A stretch of DNA of 64,000 nt from Candidatus Sulfopaludibacter sp. SbA3. GTDB lineage: Bacteria > Acidobacteriota > Vicinamibacteria > Vicinamibacterales > UBA2999. The stretch is taken from positions 24,648 to 88,647 of the forward strand of contig CAMDNQ010000014.1 of NCBI GenBank assembly GCA_945903265.1. Reading direction: 5' to 3'. The position numbers and the translations under genes were made by a program. The number at the start of each line of letters is the position of its first letter. The first letter of the stretch is position 1. Shown piece after piece: positions 35,501 through 42,762 of this stretch. Under the pieces are notes generated by a model, which saw nothing but the letters and a program-made list of their open reading frames with translations, did no database searches and was not told where the DNA came from.

Positions 35501-38500
35501 ACGCTCGACGTCCGCGGCCAGGTGCGTCTCGAGGATCGTCAGGCCGCCATACTCGCGAACGGCGTCATCGACCTGCGCATGCTCACGCCGTTCGTGCGTG
35601 ACGCCGGCATGACCACCGCCGGACGCATGGAACCTCGTCTCTCCATCACCGGCCCGATCGACAGCCCCCGCATCGACGGGGATGTGCTCGTGACCGACGG
35701 TGAGGTGCGGCTCGTGGACCCGCGAGTCATCGTCTCGGGCCTGACGGTTCGAACGGTGCTGTCGCGCATGTCCGGCCGCATCACCGAGCTCACTGGCACG
35801 ATCAACGGCGGCACGCTCACCGGCGAAGGGACGATCGACTACAACGACGACGGGCAGCTCGACCTGCAGCTGACGAGCGACATCCGCGGCATGGCGCTCG
35901 AGTTTCCAGAAGGCCTTCGCAGCGAGATCGACGCTGCGCTCGGACTCTCCTTTGTCGCGCCCGATCCGATGTCCGGACTGCTGTCCGGGACGGTCACGGT
36001 CGTCCGTGGCTCGTATCGCGAACCGCTGGCCGTGGTCACCGGTCTGCTCGCCGCGTCGCGCGCGCGGCAGCTTGCGGCAGCGGCCGAGCCGTCGCCGCTT
36101 CTCGATGCCCTCGCGCTGGACGTGCGTGTGACGACCGACGAAGACATCTTCGTGGACAACAACTACGGCCGCTTCCAGCTGGGAGGCGACTTCCGTCTGA
36201 TCGGGACGGGCTCGGCGCCGGGGATGTCGGGACGTGCCGAGCTGCGCGAGGGCGGCCAGCTGTTCGTCGGGCGCAACGTGTACACGGTGAACTTCGGAAC
36301 GATCGATTTTGCGAGTGCCGCTGCCATCGAGCCCAACCTGAATGTCGAGGCGGCCACGCGCGCCGGTGGGGAAGACATCGAGGTCACGATCGCCGGTCCT
36401 GCGGAAGCGCCGACTGTGACACTCACGTCGCCGAGCAACCCGGACCTTGGCCAGGCGGAGCTCGCGTCGTTGCTGCTGACCGGGCGGCGGCTGGAGGATC
36501 TGGCGCCGGGCGATGCGGCGTTCGTCGGCACACAAGTGCTGGGGAATTTCTCCGCCGAAGTGCTTGGCTTCGCCAGCCGCGCCGTGGGTCTCGACACGCT
36601 GCGTCTCGGCGGCGTCGACAACCCGGCGCTGCGACGCGACCCGAACGCCGTGGCGACGGAGCTCGATCCGACGACCCGTGTCACGTTCGGCAAAAGCCTC
36701 GGATCCGACGTCGATGTGACGTTCTCGCAGAGTCTGCGCGAGGGCGATGCTCAAACGTGGATCGTGGACTATCTCCCAGCCCGCGGGCTGGAACTCCGTC
36801 TCGTGTCTGATGACGAGGATCTGCGGTCCTATGCCTTCCGCCACGACGTGGCGTTCGGGGGCGCGGCCCGCGCGGGTCAACCCGCCGCATCCGCGCGCGC
36901 CGAGGTCCGCGTGGCTCGAATCGACATCGCGGGAAACGTCGCGCTCGCGGACGCACGCGTGCGGGACACGCTGGGCCTGGAGCCTGGAGAGCGGTTCGAC
37001 TTCGCGAGCTGGCAGGAGGATCGCGATCGGCTCGAAGCGCTGTATCGCGACGAGGGGTATCTGACGGCGCGGATCACGGCGCGAAGGATGGACGAGACGG
37101 ATGGGGTCGTCCTGATCTACGGGATCGAGGCAGGCCCCATTACCTCGATCGACATCGCCGGCATGCCGGTGCCGTCCGCGTTGCGCGAACGCCTCGAGAC
37201 GGCATGGGCCGCGTCGGTGTTCGATGACTTCCTGATTGACGAAGCCGCCGGCATCATCCGGGCGGAACTCGGCGCGGACGGCTATCTGCAGCCGACGGTC
37301 GACGTCAGCGTCCGCGAGATGCCCGGGCGCAAGGTGCTGGCGATTGCCGTCGAGCCCGGTTCGAGTACGACCCGCACCGTGATTCGAGTCGAGGGGGTGG
37401 ACGAGGCGCTCGGCGAGGAGATCCAGGCCAACCTCCGCGCGCAGGGCGTCGACGACGTGGTGTCCGAGGCGGGTCGGGTCGAGGCGGAGACGACGGCGTT
37501 CCTGCGCCGCCGTGGCTATCTCCGCGCGAATGTCACCGTCGGGGCGCCCCGCTTCCAGGACGACACCGCGACCCTTCCGCTCACCGTGGACGCCGGCGAT
37601 ATCTTCGTCATTTCCGACGTCTCATTTTCTGGTTCTGGCGGTCTCGACATCGACATGCGTGGCGTCGCGGGAGTCGACCCAGGCGAACCGTACGCGCCGG
37701 CCGCCATCGAAGAAGCCCGCCAGCGCCTTGTGGCGGTCTATCGCCGGGAAGGGTTTGCCGCAGCGGCGGTCGCGGCGCGTCCTGTCGTCAACGAGACGCG
37801 GCCGGAAGTTGCGGTGGCCTTCGACGTGACGGAAGGCCCTCGTCAGGTGGTCAATGAGATTGCCATCACAGGCAATCGCCGGGTTGACACCGATGTCATC
37901 CGACGGACGCTCGAGATGTCCGAAGGGGATCCGCTCCGGGCAGACGAGGTGCTGCAGGCGCGCACGCGGGTGTTCAATACCGGTCTCTTCCGCCGTATCG
38001 ACGTGTCGTCGGAACAGGTCTCGACATCAGACGCCGCCGCCATGCGGCTGCGCGTGACGGTCGAGGAGTGGCCGGCTGTGCGCCTGCGGTACGGCCTCGT
38101 GGTGGCCGAAGAGCGGCCTGAAGACAAGATCGACGGCCGCGAGCTGGTGCCTGGCGTGTCGGCGGACGTCACGCGCCGCATGCTGTTCGGCGGGCCGATC
38201 GGGATCGGCACCGCCGTGTCGCTGCAGCGCCGGGACCAGCGCGCGCGTGTCTTTGTGAATACCCCGACGCTCTTCAGCCTGCCCGTCGAATCGTCACTGA
38301 TCGGCGAAAAATCGCGTGAGCAGTTCCAGGCGGTCAGCCTCGTGACACATCGGGACAGCATGACGTGGGAGCAGCGCGCGCGGATCGCGCGCAACCTGAC
38401 GCTGTCGTACGCCTACACGTTCGAGCGTAACCACACCTTCGACACCAATCCGAACGAAGGGGACGAGTTCGCGTTCGACATCACCGTCAACATCGCGCGG

Positions 38501-39076
38501 CTCAACACCGCCCTCGCCTGGGACACCCGAGACGACCCCACGGACACCACGCGTGGTCTCTTTGCCTCCATGACCTCCGAGTTCGCGCCCGAGGCGGTGG
38601 GATCGGACATCAGGTTCATCCGGCAGCTGCAGCAGGGCTACTACTTCCGGCCGTGGCGCGGGATGGTCTTTGCCTCCGCGGCCAGAGCCGGTGTCGTCGT
38701 GCCGCTTGGCGGACAGGACCTGATCGTGTCGGAGCGATTCTTTGCCGGTGGGTCGCGAACGGTCCGCGGCGTCGCGGAGGAGGGGCTGGGTGGCCGCGAT
38801 TTCTTCGGCCCTACGGGCGGTCAGCTGATGGTGGTGCTGAACCAGGAAGTGCGCGTGCCGATTTACGGCTGGGTGGGGGGCGTCGGATTCGTCGACGCCG
38901 GCAATGTCTTCACGAAGCCGCGCGACGCGAGCCTGCGCGATCTGGTGGGGTCGGTTGGCGTGGGGGTGCGGCTGGTGACGCCGTTTGCGCTGCTGCGGGT
39001 CGATTTCGCAAAAACGGCCTGGGGCGCGCCGGCGACCTCAGGCCGTTGGACGTTTGGAATTGGTCAGGCTTTTTAG
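32477..39076 (+). CDS. Giant TamB/AsmA-like and Omp85 (BamA/TamA) fusion protein
   Basis: A 2199-residue single open frame. An N-terminal TM signal anchor (about 16-38) is followed by AsmA/TamB-type beta-rich repeats to about 1395. The TamB C-terminal domain includes LLLTGRRLEDLAPGDAAFVGTQVLGNFSAEVLG, then TFGKSLGSDVDVTFSQSL and RSYAFRHDVAFGG, to about 1455. Five POTRA-like units start near 1478, 1558, 1633, 1710 and 1790 (e.g. RIDIAGNVALADARVRDTL; NEIAITGNRRVDTDVIRRTL). The Omp85 barrel runs from about 1870 to the end, with GGSRTVRGVAEEGLGG and the terminal Phe of WTFGIGQAF. In Proteobacteria TamB and TamA are separate proteins moving lipids or barrel proteins to the outer membrane; here one chain could span the envelope. 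Five POTRAs are BamA-like rather than TamA-like. Confidence 0.9.
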   Translation: MNEQPPPAAPRARYRRLLIALAGLAGAAMLFALLLHAAFARRAVLGYILPRIEREYQLQLTASRLDYNLAAMRVGLAGVALASPRTPTAPFFTADYVQVDVPWSILRGAVVFDDISVTNGVVAIRRYGDGTTNLPAGSAEPGGEPAALRIGRLDINRLTIDLVDEQAITSLLLPAVAIQLTPSSGFIRLAEEGFLRTETQETRIQQLSGGASFDGRALHLSGLEVRTGEGTARVDGALTLIARDQRADVRIIGSIDATRASRWFVANGTLPEGTVAFDAEVEGPFTDITTVASVTSDRLAMGEVALTALNGRVRVTSVAADIETLGFDFAGGSASAMGVLPLDDAGSGRLTASWKGVDVAEATRAFAPDAELTPSGQFSGEINVEGRGLAIERWRGLMRLALAGGTTRNGQIAAPGNSMVRLNEGTWRLEGRHAIGGVAPAAVVLSGTTGESIVTGDISVSPANLVALADMLRASGLADISRLVITGGFIEGQFHLAGQLADPVLKGEIVVRDLLAPEVTIPLINASLSGRPALPELTFRADAPAGEIAGEAVANLRAAGRLVESMVLLHDLTASQPSTAGMLSARGTYDLETGRYDAAIEGASWRVSPTADRPAAADIDLTFKGTGTMDDPAGVGNVTLRGVEWDTRRLGDVTASIELARRGAVIEAEAPEFAATASLEVALDAPYAATVDARATGLDLARVLQGIETPVPISGTTSLAIRAEGPLESWRAGTASIEVTSLDARAGDLDVSLAETARARYASERVFIDRLEVDAEDLRLSASGDIDAFAGNSGASGVLVTMTGDVDQVVRAAAAAGLTDLPVTGGSGPVALLARITGVIEEPVIAADLEAGPGSVTLRDLPPATNVRLRAHAEEGWVELREAQVSYEGAEITATGKAPLSLVGAAGPFGAGASGAAELHARATNLGAGVLRPFVESGAVDEIEGSIDASLDLSTPTLELSSLTGELRIDRLDVRVADLPVTQRVPTRIVARDGFARVEAWEWVGQGATLDVRGQVRLEDRQAAILANGVIDLRMLTPFVRDAGMTTAGRMEPRLSITGPIDSPRIDGDVLVTDGEVRLVDPRVIVSGLTVRTVLSRMSGRITELTGTINGGTLTGEGTIDYNDDGQLDLQLTSDIRGMALEFPEGLRSEIDAALGLSFVAPDPMSGLLSGTVTVVRGSYREPLAVVTGLLAASRARQLAAAAEPSPLLDALALDVRVTTDEDIFVDNNYGRFQLGGDFRLIGTGSAPGMSGRAELREGGQLFVGRNVYTVNFGTIDFASAAAIEPNLNVEAATRAGGEDIEVTIAGPAEAPTVTLTSPSNPDLGQAELASLLLTGRRLEDLAPGDAAFVGTQVLGNFSAEVLGFASRAVGLDTLRLGGVDNPALRRDPNAVATELDPTTRVTFGKSLGSDVDVTFSQSLREGDAQTWIVDYLPARGLELRLVSDDEDLRSYAFRHDVAFGGAARAGQPAASARAEVRVARIDIAGNVALADARVRDTLGLEPGERFDFASWQEDRDRLEALYRDEGYLTARITARRMDETDGVVLIYGIEAGPITSIDIAGMPVPSALRERLETAWAASVFDDFLIDEAAGIIRAELGADGYLQPTVDVSVREMPGRKVLAIAVEPGSSTTRTVIRVEGVDEALGEEIQANLRAQGVDDVVSEAGRVEAETTAFLRRRGYLRANVTVGAPRFQDDTATLPLTVDAGDIFVISDVSFSGSGGLDIDMRGVAGVDPGEPYAPAAIEEARQRLVAVYRREGFAAAAVAARPVVNETRPEVAVAFDVTEGPRQVVNEIAITGNRRVDTDVIRRTLEMSEGDPLRADEVLQARTRVFNTGLFRRIDVSSEQVSTSDAAAMRLRVTVEEWPAVRLRYGLVVAEERPEDKIDGRELVPGVSADVTRRMLFGGPIGIGTAVSLQRRDQRARVFVNTPTLFSLPVESSLIGEKSREQFQAVSLVTHRDSMTWEQRARIARNLTLSYAYTFERNHTFDTNPNEGDEFAFDITVNIARLNTALAWDTRDDPTDTTRGLFASMTSEFAPEAVGSDIRFIRQLQQGYYFRPWRGMVFASAARAGVVVPLGGQDLIVSERFFAGGSRTVRGVAEEGLGGRDFFGPTGGQLMVVLNQEVRVPIYGWVGGVGFVDAGNVFTKPRDASLRDLVGSVGVGVRLVTPFALLRVDFAKTAWGAPATSGRWTFGIGQAF

Positions 39077-39132
39077 TGCTTGGTGCCTTGTGCCGAGTGC
39101 CTGGTGCGTGCCTGGTATTTGGTGCTTGGTGA
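39077..39132 (+). repeat. Degenerate TGGTGCC heptamer-type repeat
   Basis: The intergenic stretch between convergent genes is made almost entirely of GGTGCC/TTGGTGC-type units (TGCTTGGTGCCTTGTGCC..TGCCTGGTGCGTGCCTGG). It starts right after the TAG stop of the fusion gene. A sister copy lies at 61651-61690 inside a coding region. Confidence 0.7.
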
Positions 39133-39723
39133 CTATCTTCCTCGGACAGTTCGCATGATCTGGATCACTTCGGGGCGCTCCGGGGCTTCCGGGGCCAGCC
39201 GCAGGAAGGCTTCGAAGTGGTTGGCCATCCGGTCGGGGCGTCCGGCCCGGTACTCCATCAGCCCGCCATAGTAATGCGCATACGCGAGCGCCGGATTCAG
39301 GTCCGACGCGCGGTCGAACGCAGCGGCGGCTCCGCGCCAGTCTTCGCGCTTCGCGAGGACCAGGCCGAGCTGATAGTGCGCTTCAGGCAGTCCGCCCGCG
39401 CGCGACACCGCTTCCCGAGCCGAGTCGAGCGCCGCCTCGGTGTTGTCGTCGATCAGGAGCTGGGCGGAGAGCCCGATGAAATGCCACGGGTCGTCCTCGG
39501 ACAGCACCACGAGCTCGCCATAGTTCTCACGCGCCTGCTCGACAGCTCCAAGCTTCTGGTAGCTCTGGGCCGTCGTGTAGATCACGTCGGGAGCCTGGGC
39601 ATCGCCTGCCGTTTCCACGACCTGCTGATACTGCCCGGCTTCGTACAGCTTTCGGACCTCGGCGGCATCCTGAGCGGAGGCGAGCGCCGGGACGACGAGA
39701 ACAGCGACAAGCAGGGTCTTCAT
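39133..39723 (-). CDS. Exported tetratricopeptide-repeat protein
   Basis: A 196-residue protein. The start at 39723 (MKTLLVAVLVVPALASAQ) gives a clean signal peptide; an ATG 12 bases upstream is an alternative. TPR-like helices cover most of the mature chain (VIYTTAQSYQKLGAVEQARENYGELVVLS; AHYQLGLVLAKREDWRGAAAAFDRASDLNP; AHYYGGLMEYRAGRPDRMANHFEAFLRLAP). A periplasmic scaffolding role is likely, possibly for the envelope machinery encoded next to it, but the two genes are convergent. Its 5' end abuts the start of the divergent RibD-C gene. Confidence 0.82.
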   Translation of the reverse strand: MKTLLVAVLVVPALASAQDAAEVRKLYEAGQYQQVVETAGDAQAPDVIYTTAQSYQKLGAVEQARENYGELVVLSEDDPWHFIGLSAQLLIDDNTEAALDSAREAVSRAGGLPEAHYQLGLVLAKREDWRGAAAAFDRASDLNPALAYAHYYGGLMEYRAGRPDRMANHFEAFLRLAPEAPERPEVIQIMRTVRGR

Positions 39724-39734
39724 AGGTCCAGTCA

Positions 39735-40616
39735 TTGTACGGCACGGATTGCGCTTCCCATGCCAACGTGAGCGGGTTTGTAACCTACTGCGAAGACAGG
39801 GAAAAGCAGACGGTCGCCGCGCGCATGTCCGGTTTTTACACCGTTCAGGACGCCCCGGCTGACAGTCCTGTCCTCGCGATAGGAAACACGTGGAGCCGGC
39901 GATGGTTCGACGGCGATTTCTATCGGAGCGACACGGCGCACCCTGAGATTCTGGTCACCAGCCTCGTCTTCGTGCAGTCGAAAGAGGGGAACACCGTCGC
40001 TCCGGATCCGTCGACGCTCGGCGGCGGAGAGACCGACAAGCACCTCGTGTACGAGGGCCTCTCGCGGATTGACGCGGACGGCGTGATGGCTGGCGCCGCC
40101 ACGGCGCGAAGCGAGCGTATGGTCTTTTCCATCTGGCATCCTGAGCTCGTTGCGCTGCGGCTGGAGCGCGGCCACAGCCGCCACCCTGCCCAGATCGTCG
40201 TCACCGGTCGCGGCGACGTTCCGATCGAAAGCGGTCTGATGTTCAACGAGCCATCGCTGCGGGTCTTTGTCATCACCAGGTCGGGAATGGCGGGCGCGTT
40301 GCGGCAGCGTGTTGGCGACCGCGCGTGGGTGGAGGTGATCGACGCTGGGGAGCCCGTCTCGCTGAAGACCGCTATGAGGGAGCTACGGCAACGCGGAATG
40401 CGGGTGATTTCGTGCGTCGGCGGCCGAACATTGGCCACCGCGATGCTCCGCGAGCATCTGATTACCGATCTGTATCTGACGACGTCACCGATCGAGGCGG
40501 GGGAGCCGAACACGCCGTTCTACGAAGGACCGCCGTTGACGCTCACGCAGATGGTGGAGAAGGCCGGGAAGGGAGACGAGGCGGGGGTTAGATTCGAGCA
40601 CCTGGTCGTGCGGTAG
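39735..40616 (+). CDS. RibD C-terminal (dihydrofolate reductase-like) domain protein
   Basis: A 293-residue protein. Residues about 75-290 match the RibD-C/DHFR-like reductase fold: EILVTSLVFVQSKEGNT, LVYEGLSRIDADGVMAGAATARS, ALRLERGHSRHPAQIVVTGRGDVP, VISCVGGRTLATAMLREHLITDLYLTTSPI. It reduces pyrimidine or pterin-like substrates with NADPH; it may or may not be the riboflavin enzyme, as no deaminase domain is present. The start is uncertain: TTG 39735 gives the longest frame and overlaps the region of the TPR start; GTG 39768 is an alternative. Confidence 0.75.
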   Translation: MYGTDCASHANVSGFVTYCEDREKQTVAARMSGFYTVQDAPADSPVLAIGNTWSRRWFDGDFYRSDTAHPEILVTSLVFVQSKEGNTVAPDPSTLGGGETDKHLVYEGLSRIDADGVMAGAATARSERMVFSIWHPELVALRLERGHSRHPAQIVVTGRGDVPIESGLMFNEPSLRVFVITRSGMAGALRQRVGDRAWVEVIDAGEPVSLKTAMRELRQRGMRVISCVGGRTLATAMLREHLITDLYLTTSPIEAGEPNTPFYEGPPLTLTQMVEKAGKGDEAGVRFEHLVVR

Positions 40617-40777
40617 CGGAGGGGCGGAGGGAACGGGACAAGACCACAGGAGGAACGGAGCAACGGAGCATAACGGAGTAGAAACAAGACGGACGAGATA
40701 GAAACAAAGATGTTTCCGTTCCTCTCCGTTCCTTCGTTGCTCCTGTGATCTTGTCCCGTTCCCTCCGTAACCTCCGC
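40616..40777 (+). repeat. Long imperfect inverted repeat between convergent genes
   Basis: The left arm (40616-40677) and the right arm (40715-40777) share, in inverted orientation, GCGGAGG..CGGAGGGAACGGGACAAG(A)CACAGGAG with few mismatches over about 62 bases, around a 37-base centre. Internal units such as GGAACGGAG and GCAACGGAG repeat. The first base of the left arm is the last base of the preceding stop codon. A 14-bp perfect palindrome (GCGGCCTAGGCCGC, 40776-40789) follows and includes the stop of the convergent aldo/keto reductase. It could form a bidirectional terminator or be a MITE-like element. Confidence 0.85.
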
Positions 40778-40780
40778 GGC

Positions 40781-41707
40781 CTAGGCCGCAACCTCTCCAT
40801 CCCCGGGGAACCCGTGCTGTTTGCGCCCCTCGGTCCCTTCGTGCGCGGCGGTTGTCTTGTACAGCTCGTACCGCCCGTCGGTGGCGTGCTCCCGCATGCG
40901 TCTGCGGAGGGCGTCCATCTGCTTCTGTGACATCTGCTTGAACCCGCGCGCGACCTCCAGGTTCTGGCGCAGCACCTTCATCGAGTCGATGCCGCTGATG
41001 GTGGTCGCGACCGGCAGGCTCATCGCGTAGCGAAGGGCGTCCTGCGCCGGGACTACCTTCTTTTTCAGCTGCCTCGCATCACCCCCGAGACTCTTCATGC
41101 CGAGCGGGGCGATGCCGCGCCCGACGAGCGTCGGGAGCACCTCGCGCTCGAAGGATCGGAACGACGCGTCAAAGCAGTTCAGGGGCAGCTGGCACGTATC
41201 GAACCGGAAATCATGCTTCAGCATCGCCAGATGAATAGAAGGATGCTTGTGGCCTGTGAAGCCGACGAACCGCACCTTGCCCTGCTTCTGCGCCAGCTGC
41301 AGCGCCTCGACGACACCGCCCGGCGCGAAATGGCGCTCCGGGTCGTTGTCGTAGACACATTCGTGGATCTGCCAGAGGTCGAGCGTGTCGGTCTTCAGTC
41401 TCCGCAGGGACTGTTCGAGCTGCTTCATCGCCTCACGCTTGCCGCGGCCGTGGGTGCAGACCTTCGTCATCAGGAACACCTGTTCACGCCGGTCCTTGAT
41501 CGCCTTGCCCATGACCGTCTCGGCGCGGCCGTCCTGGTACTCCCACGCGTTGTCCATGAACGTGATGCCGGCGTCGATGGCGGCATGCACGAGTGCGATG
41601 GCCTCGCGCTCGCTCTTCATCTTGCCGATGTGATACCCGCCCAGGCCCAGCGCCGACACCATCACGCCGGTCGCGCCGAGGGGACGAAGAGGAATGTCAG
41701 AGGTCAT
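40781..41707 (-). CDS. Aldo/keto reductase
   Basis: A 308-residue (beta/alpha)8 oxidoreductase with the catalytic tetrad Asp52 and Tyr57 (FMDNAWEYQDG), Lys82 (FLMTKVCTHG) and His115 (DLWQIHECVY). It uses NADPH to reduce aldehydes or ketones; it belongs to the short bacterial AKR type with LGLGGYHIG at the N-terminus. Its start lies opposite the bacterioferritin promoter region, so a stress-related role is possible but unproven. Confidence 0.9.
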   Translation of the reverse strand: MTSDIPLRPLGATGVMVSALGLGGYHIGKMKSEREAIALVHAAIDAGITFMDNAWEYQDGRAETVMGKAIKDRREQVFLMTKVCTHGRGKREAMKQLEQSLRRLKTDTLDLWQIHECVYDNDPERHFAPGGVVEALQLAQKQGKVRFVGFTGHKHPSIHLAMLKHDFRFDTCQLPLNCFDASFRSFEREVLPTLVGRGIAPLGMKSLGGDARQLKKKVVPAQDALRYAMSLPVATTISGIDSMKVLRQNLEVARGFKQMSQKQMDALRRRMREHATDGRYELYKTTAAHEGTEGRKQHGFPGDGEVAA

Positions 41708-41757
41708 GGCTGCTCCTGCGAGTGAGACTGAGTCTCGTACCCAAGACGCGGTATTGC

Positions 41758-41786
41758 TTGCTGATTATGTCGCGGGCACATACGAT
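41758..41786 (+). promoter_or_regulatory. Putative sigma-70-type promoter of bacterioferritin
   Basis: TTGCTG, a 17-bp spacer, then TACGAT ending 24 bases before the bfr ATG, leaving room for the leader with GAAGGAGG. A perfect palindrome GAGACTGAGTCTC (41724-41736) lies upstream and could be an operator; its regulator is unknown. Confidence 0.45.
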
Positions 41787-41810
41787 CGCACCTCTTACGA
41801 AGGAGGCGGC

Positions 41811-42287
41811 ATGCGCGGCAACGAGAAAGTCATAGCAGAGCTTAACGAGGCGCTCCGTGAGGAGCTGACGGCAATCAACCAGTACTTCATCCACGCCGAG
41901 ATGTGTCACAACTGGGGCTACCACAAGCTCGGGTCGTACATCCGGAAGCAGTCGATCGACGAGATGAAGCACGCCGAATCGCTCATCGAGCGGATCCTGT
42001 TTCTGGACGGGACACCGAAGATGGAGTACCTCGACTTGAACATCGGGCCCACGGTGAAGGATCAGATTGCGGCGGACCTGAAGCTCGAGGTCAACGCGGT
42101 CAAGATGTACAACAAGGCGATTCAGGTCTCACGCGACGCACTGGACGATGCGTCACGTGAGCTCTTTGCGAAGCTCCTCAAGGACGAGGAGGAACACGTC
42201 AGCTGGCTCGAAGCGCAGACTCACTTGATCAAGGAGCTTGGCTACGAGACGTATCTGTCCAACCAGGCGGAAGGACAGAACGAGTAG
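41811..42287 (+). CDS. bfr: Bacterioferritin
   Basis: 158 residues, the canonical bacterioferritin length. ATG 41811 is chosen because GAAGGAGGCGGC precedes it and the protein then starts MRGNEKVIAELNEAL. Ferroxidase ligands are in place: Glu18, Glu51, His54, Glu93, Glu126, His129. The haem-ligating Met52 is in DEMKHAES. It forms 24-mer shells that oxidise and store iron and limit peroxide stress. It is convergent and directly abutting an OsmC peroxidase gene, consistent with an oxidative/iron-stress locus. Confidence 0.95.
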   Translation: MRGNEKVIAELNEALREELTAINQYFIHAEMCHNWGYHKLGSYIRKQSIDEMKHAESLIERILFLDGTPKMEYLDLNIGPTVKDQIAADLKLEVNAVKMYNKAIQVSRDALDDASRELFAKLLKDEEEHVSWLEAQTHLIKELGYETYLSNQAEGQNE

Positions 42288-42731
42288 CTAGACGGCCTGA
42301 GCCTCGACGGTAATCGCGACGGTCCCGCGGAGCGCGTTGGAGATCGGGCAGCCCTTTTCGGCGCCGGTCGCCAGCTCGCTCAGCTTGGCCTTGTCGATTC
42401 CTTCAAGCCCTTCCACCACGGCCTTCAGGTTCGACGACACGATCTTGATCCCGGCGTCGCCCTTGTCGGCGGTGATCGTCGCGGTGACGCGCACCTTGCT
42501 CGCCTTGCCGCCCTGTTTGACGATGGTGTTCGTGAGCACCATCGCATAACAGACCGCGTGCGAGGCGGCCATCAGTTCTTCGGGGGTTGTCTTGCCGTCG
42601 CCCTCAGGGGCGATGCGGCTCGGAAATGTCACCGGAACTGAAAACGCGCCGGTGCCGGCCTTTGCCTGGCCGCTGCCTTCCATGAGAGTGCCTGTCCATT
42701 CCACATCGACGTGCCGCGCGAAAGTTGCCAT
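42288..42731 (-). CDS. OsmC/Ohr-family peroxiredoxin
   Basis: 147 residues from ATG 42731 (MATFARHVDVEWTG). The two redox Cys of the family are visible: Cys61 in SHAVCYAM and Cys128 in EKGCPISNAL. The pattern TPEELMAASHA..  and the length fit OsmC (osmotically inducible hydroperoxide reductase). The stop codon touches that of bfr (TAGCTA). Confidence 0.92.
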   Translation of the reverse strand: MATFARHVDVEWTGTLMEGSGQAKAGTGAFSVPVTFPSRIAPEGDGKTTPEELMAASHAVCYAMVLTNTIVKQGGKASKVRVTATITADKGDAGIKIVSSNLKAVVEGLEGIDKAKLSELATGAEKGCPISNALRGTVAITVEAQAV

Positions 42732-42762
42732 AGGTGGATGAGTATTGCATATCTCTTTGCCG

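Noticed and set aside
35336..36880. Minus-strand 514-codon frame inside the TamB-Omp85 gene
   Set aside because: Antisense shadow; the plus-strand frame is continuous and has the domain succession expected.
39077..39132. Possible CRISPR array or short repeat-spacer locus
   Set aside because: Units are degenerate, directly tandem and lack regular unique spacers; no cas genes in the window. The same applies to the repeats at 44301, 51012, 56411 and 61651.
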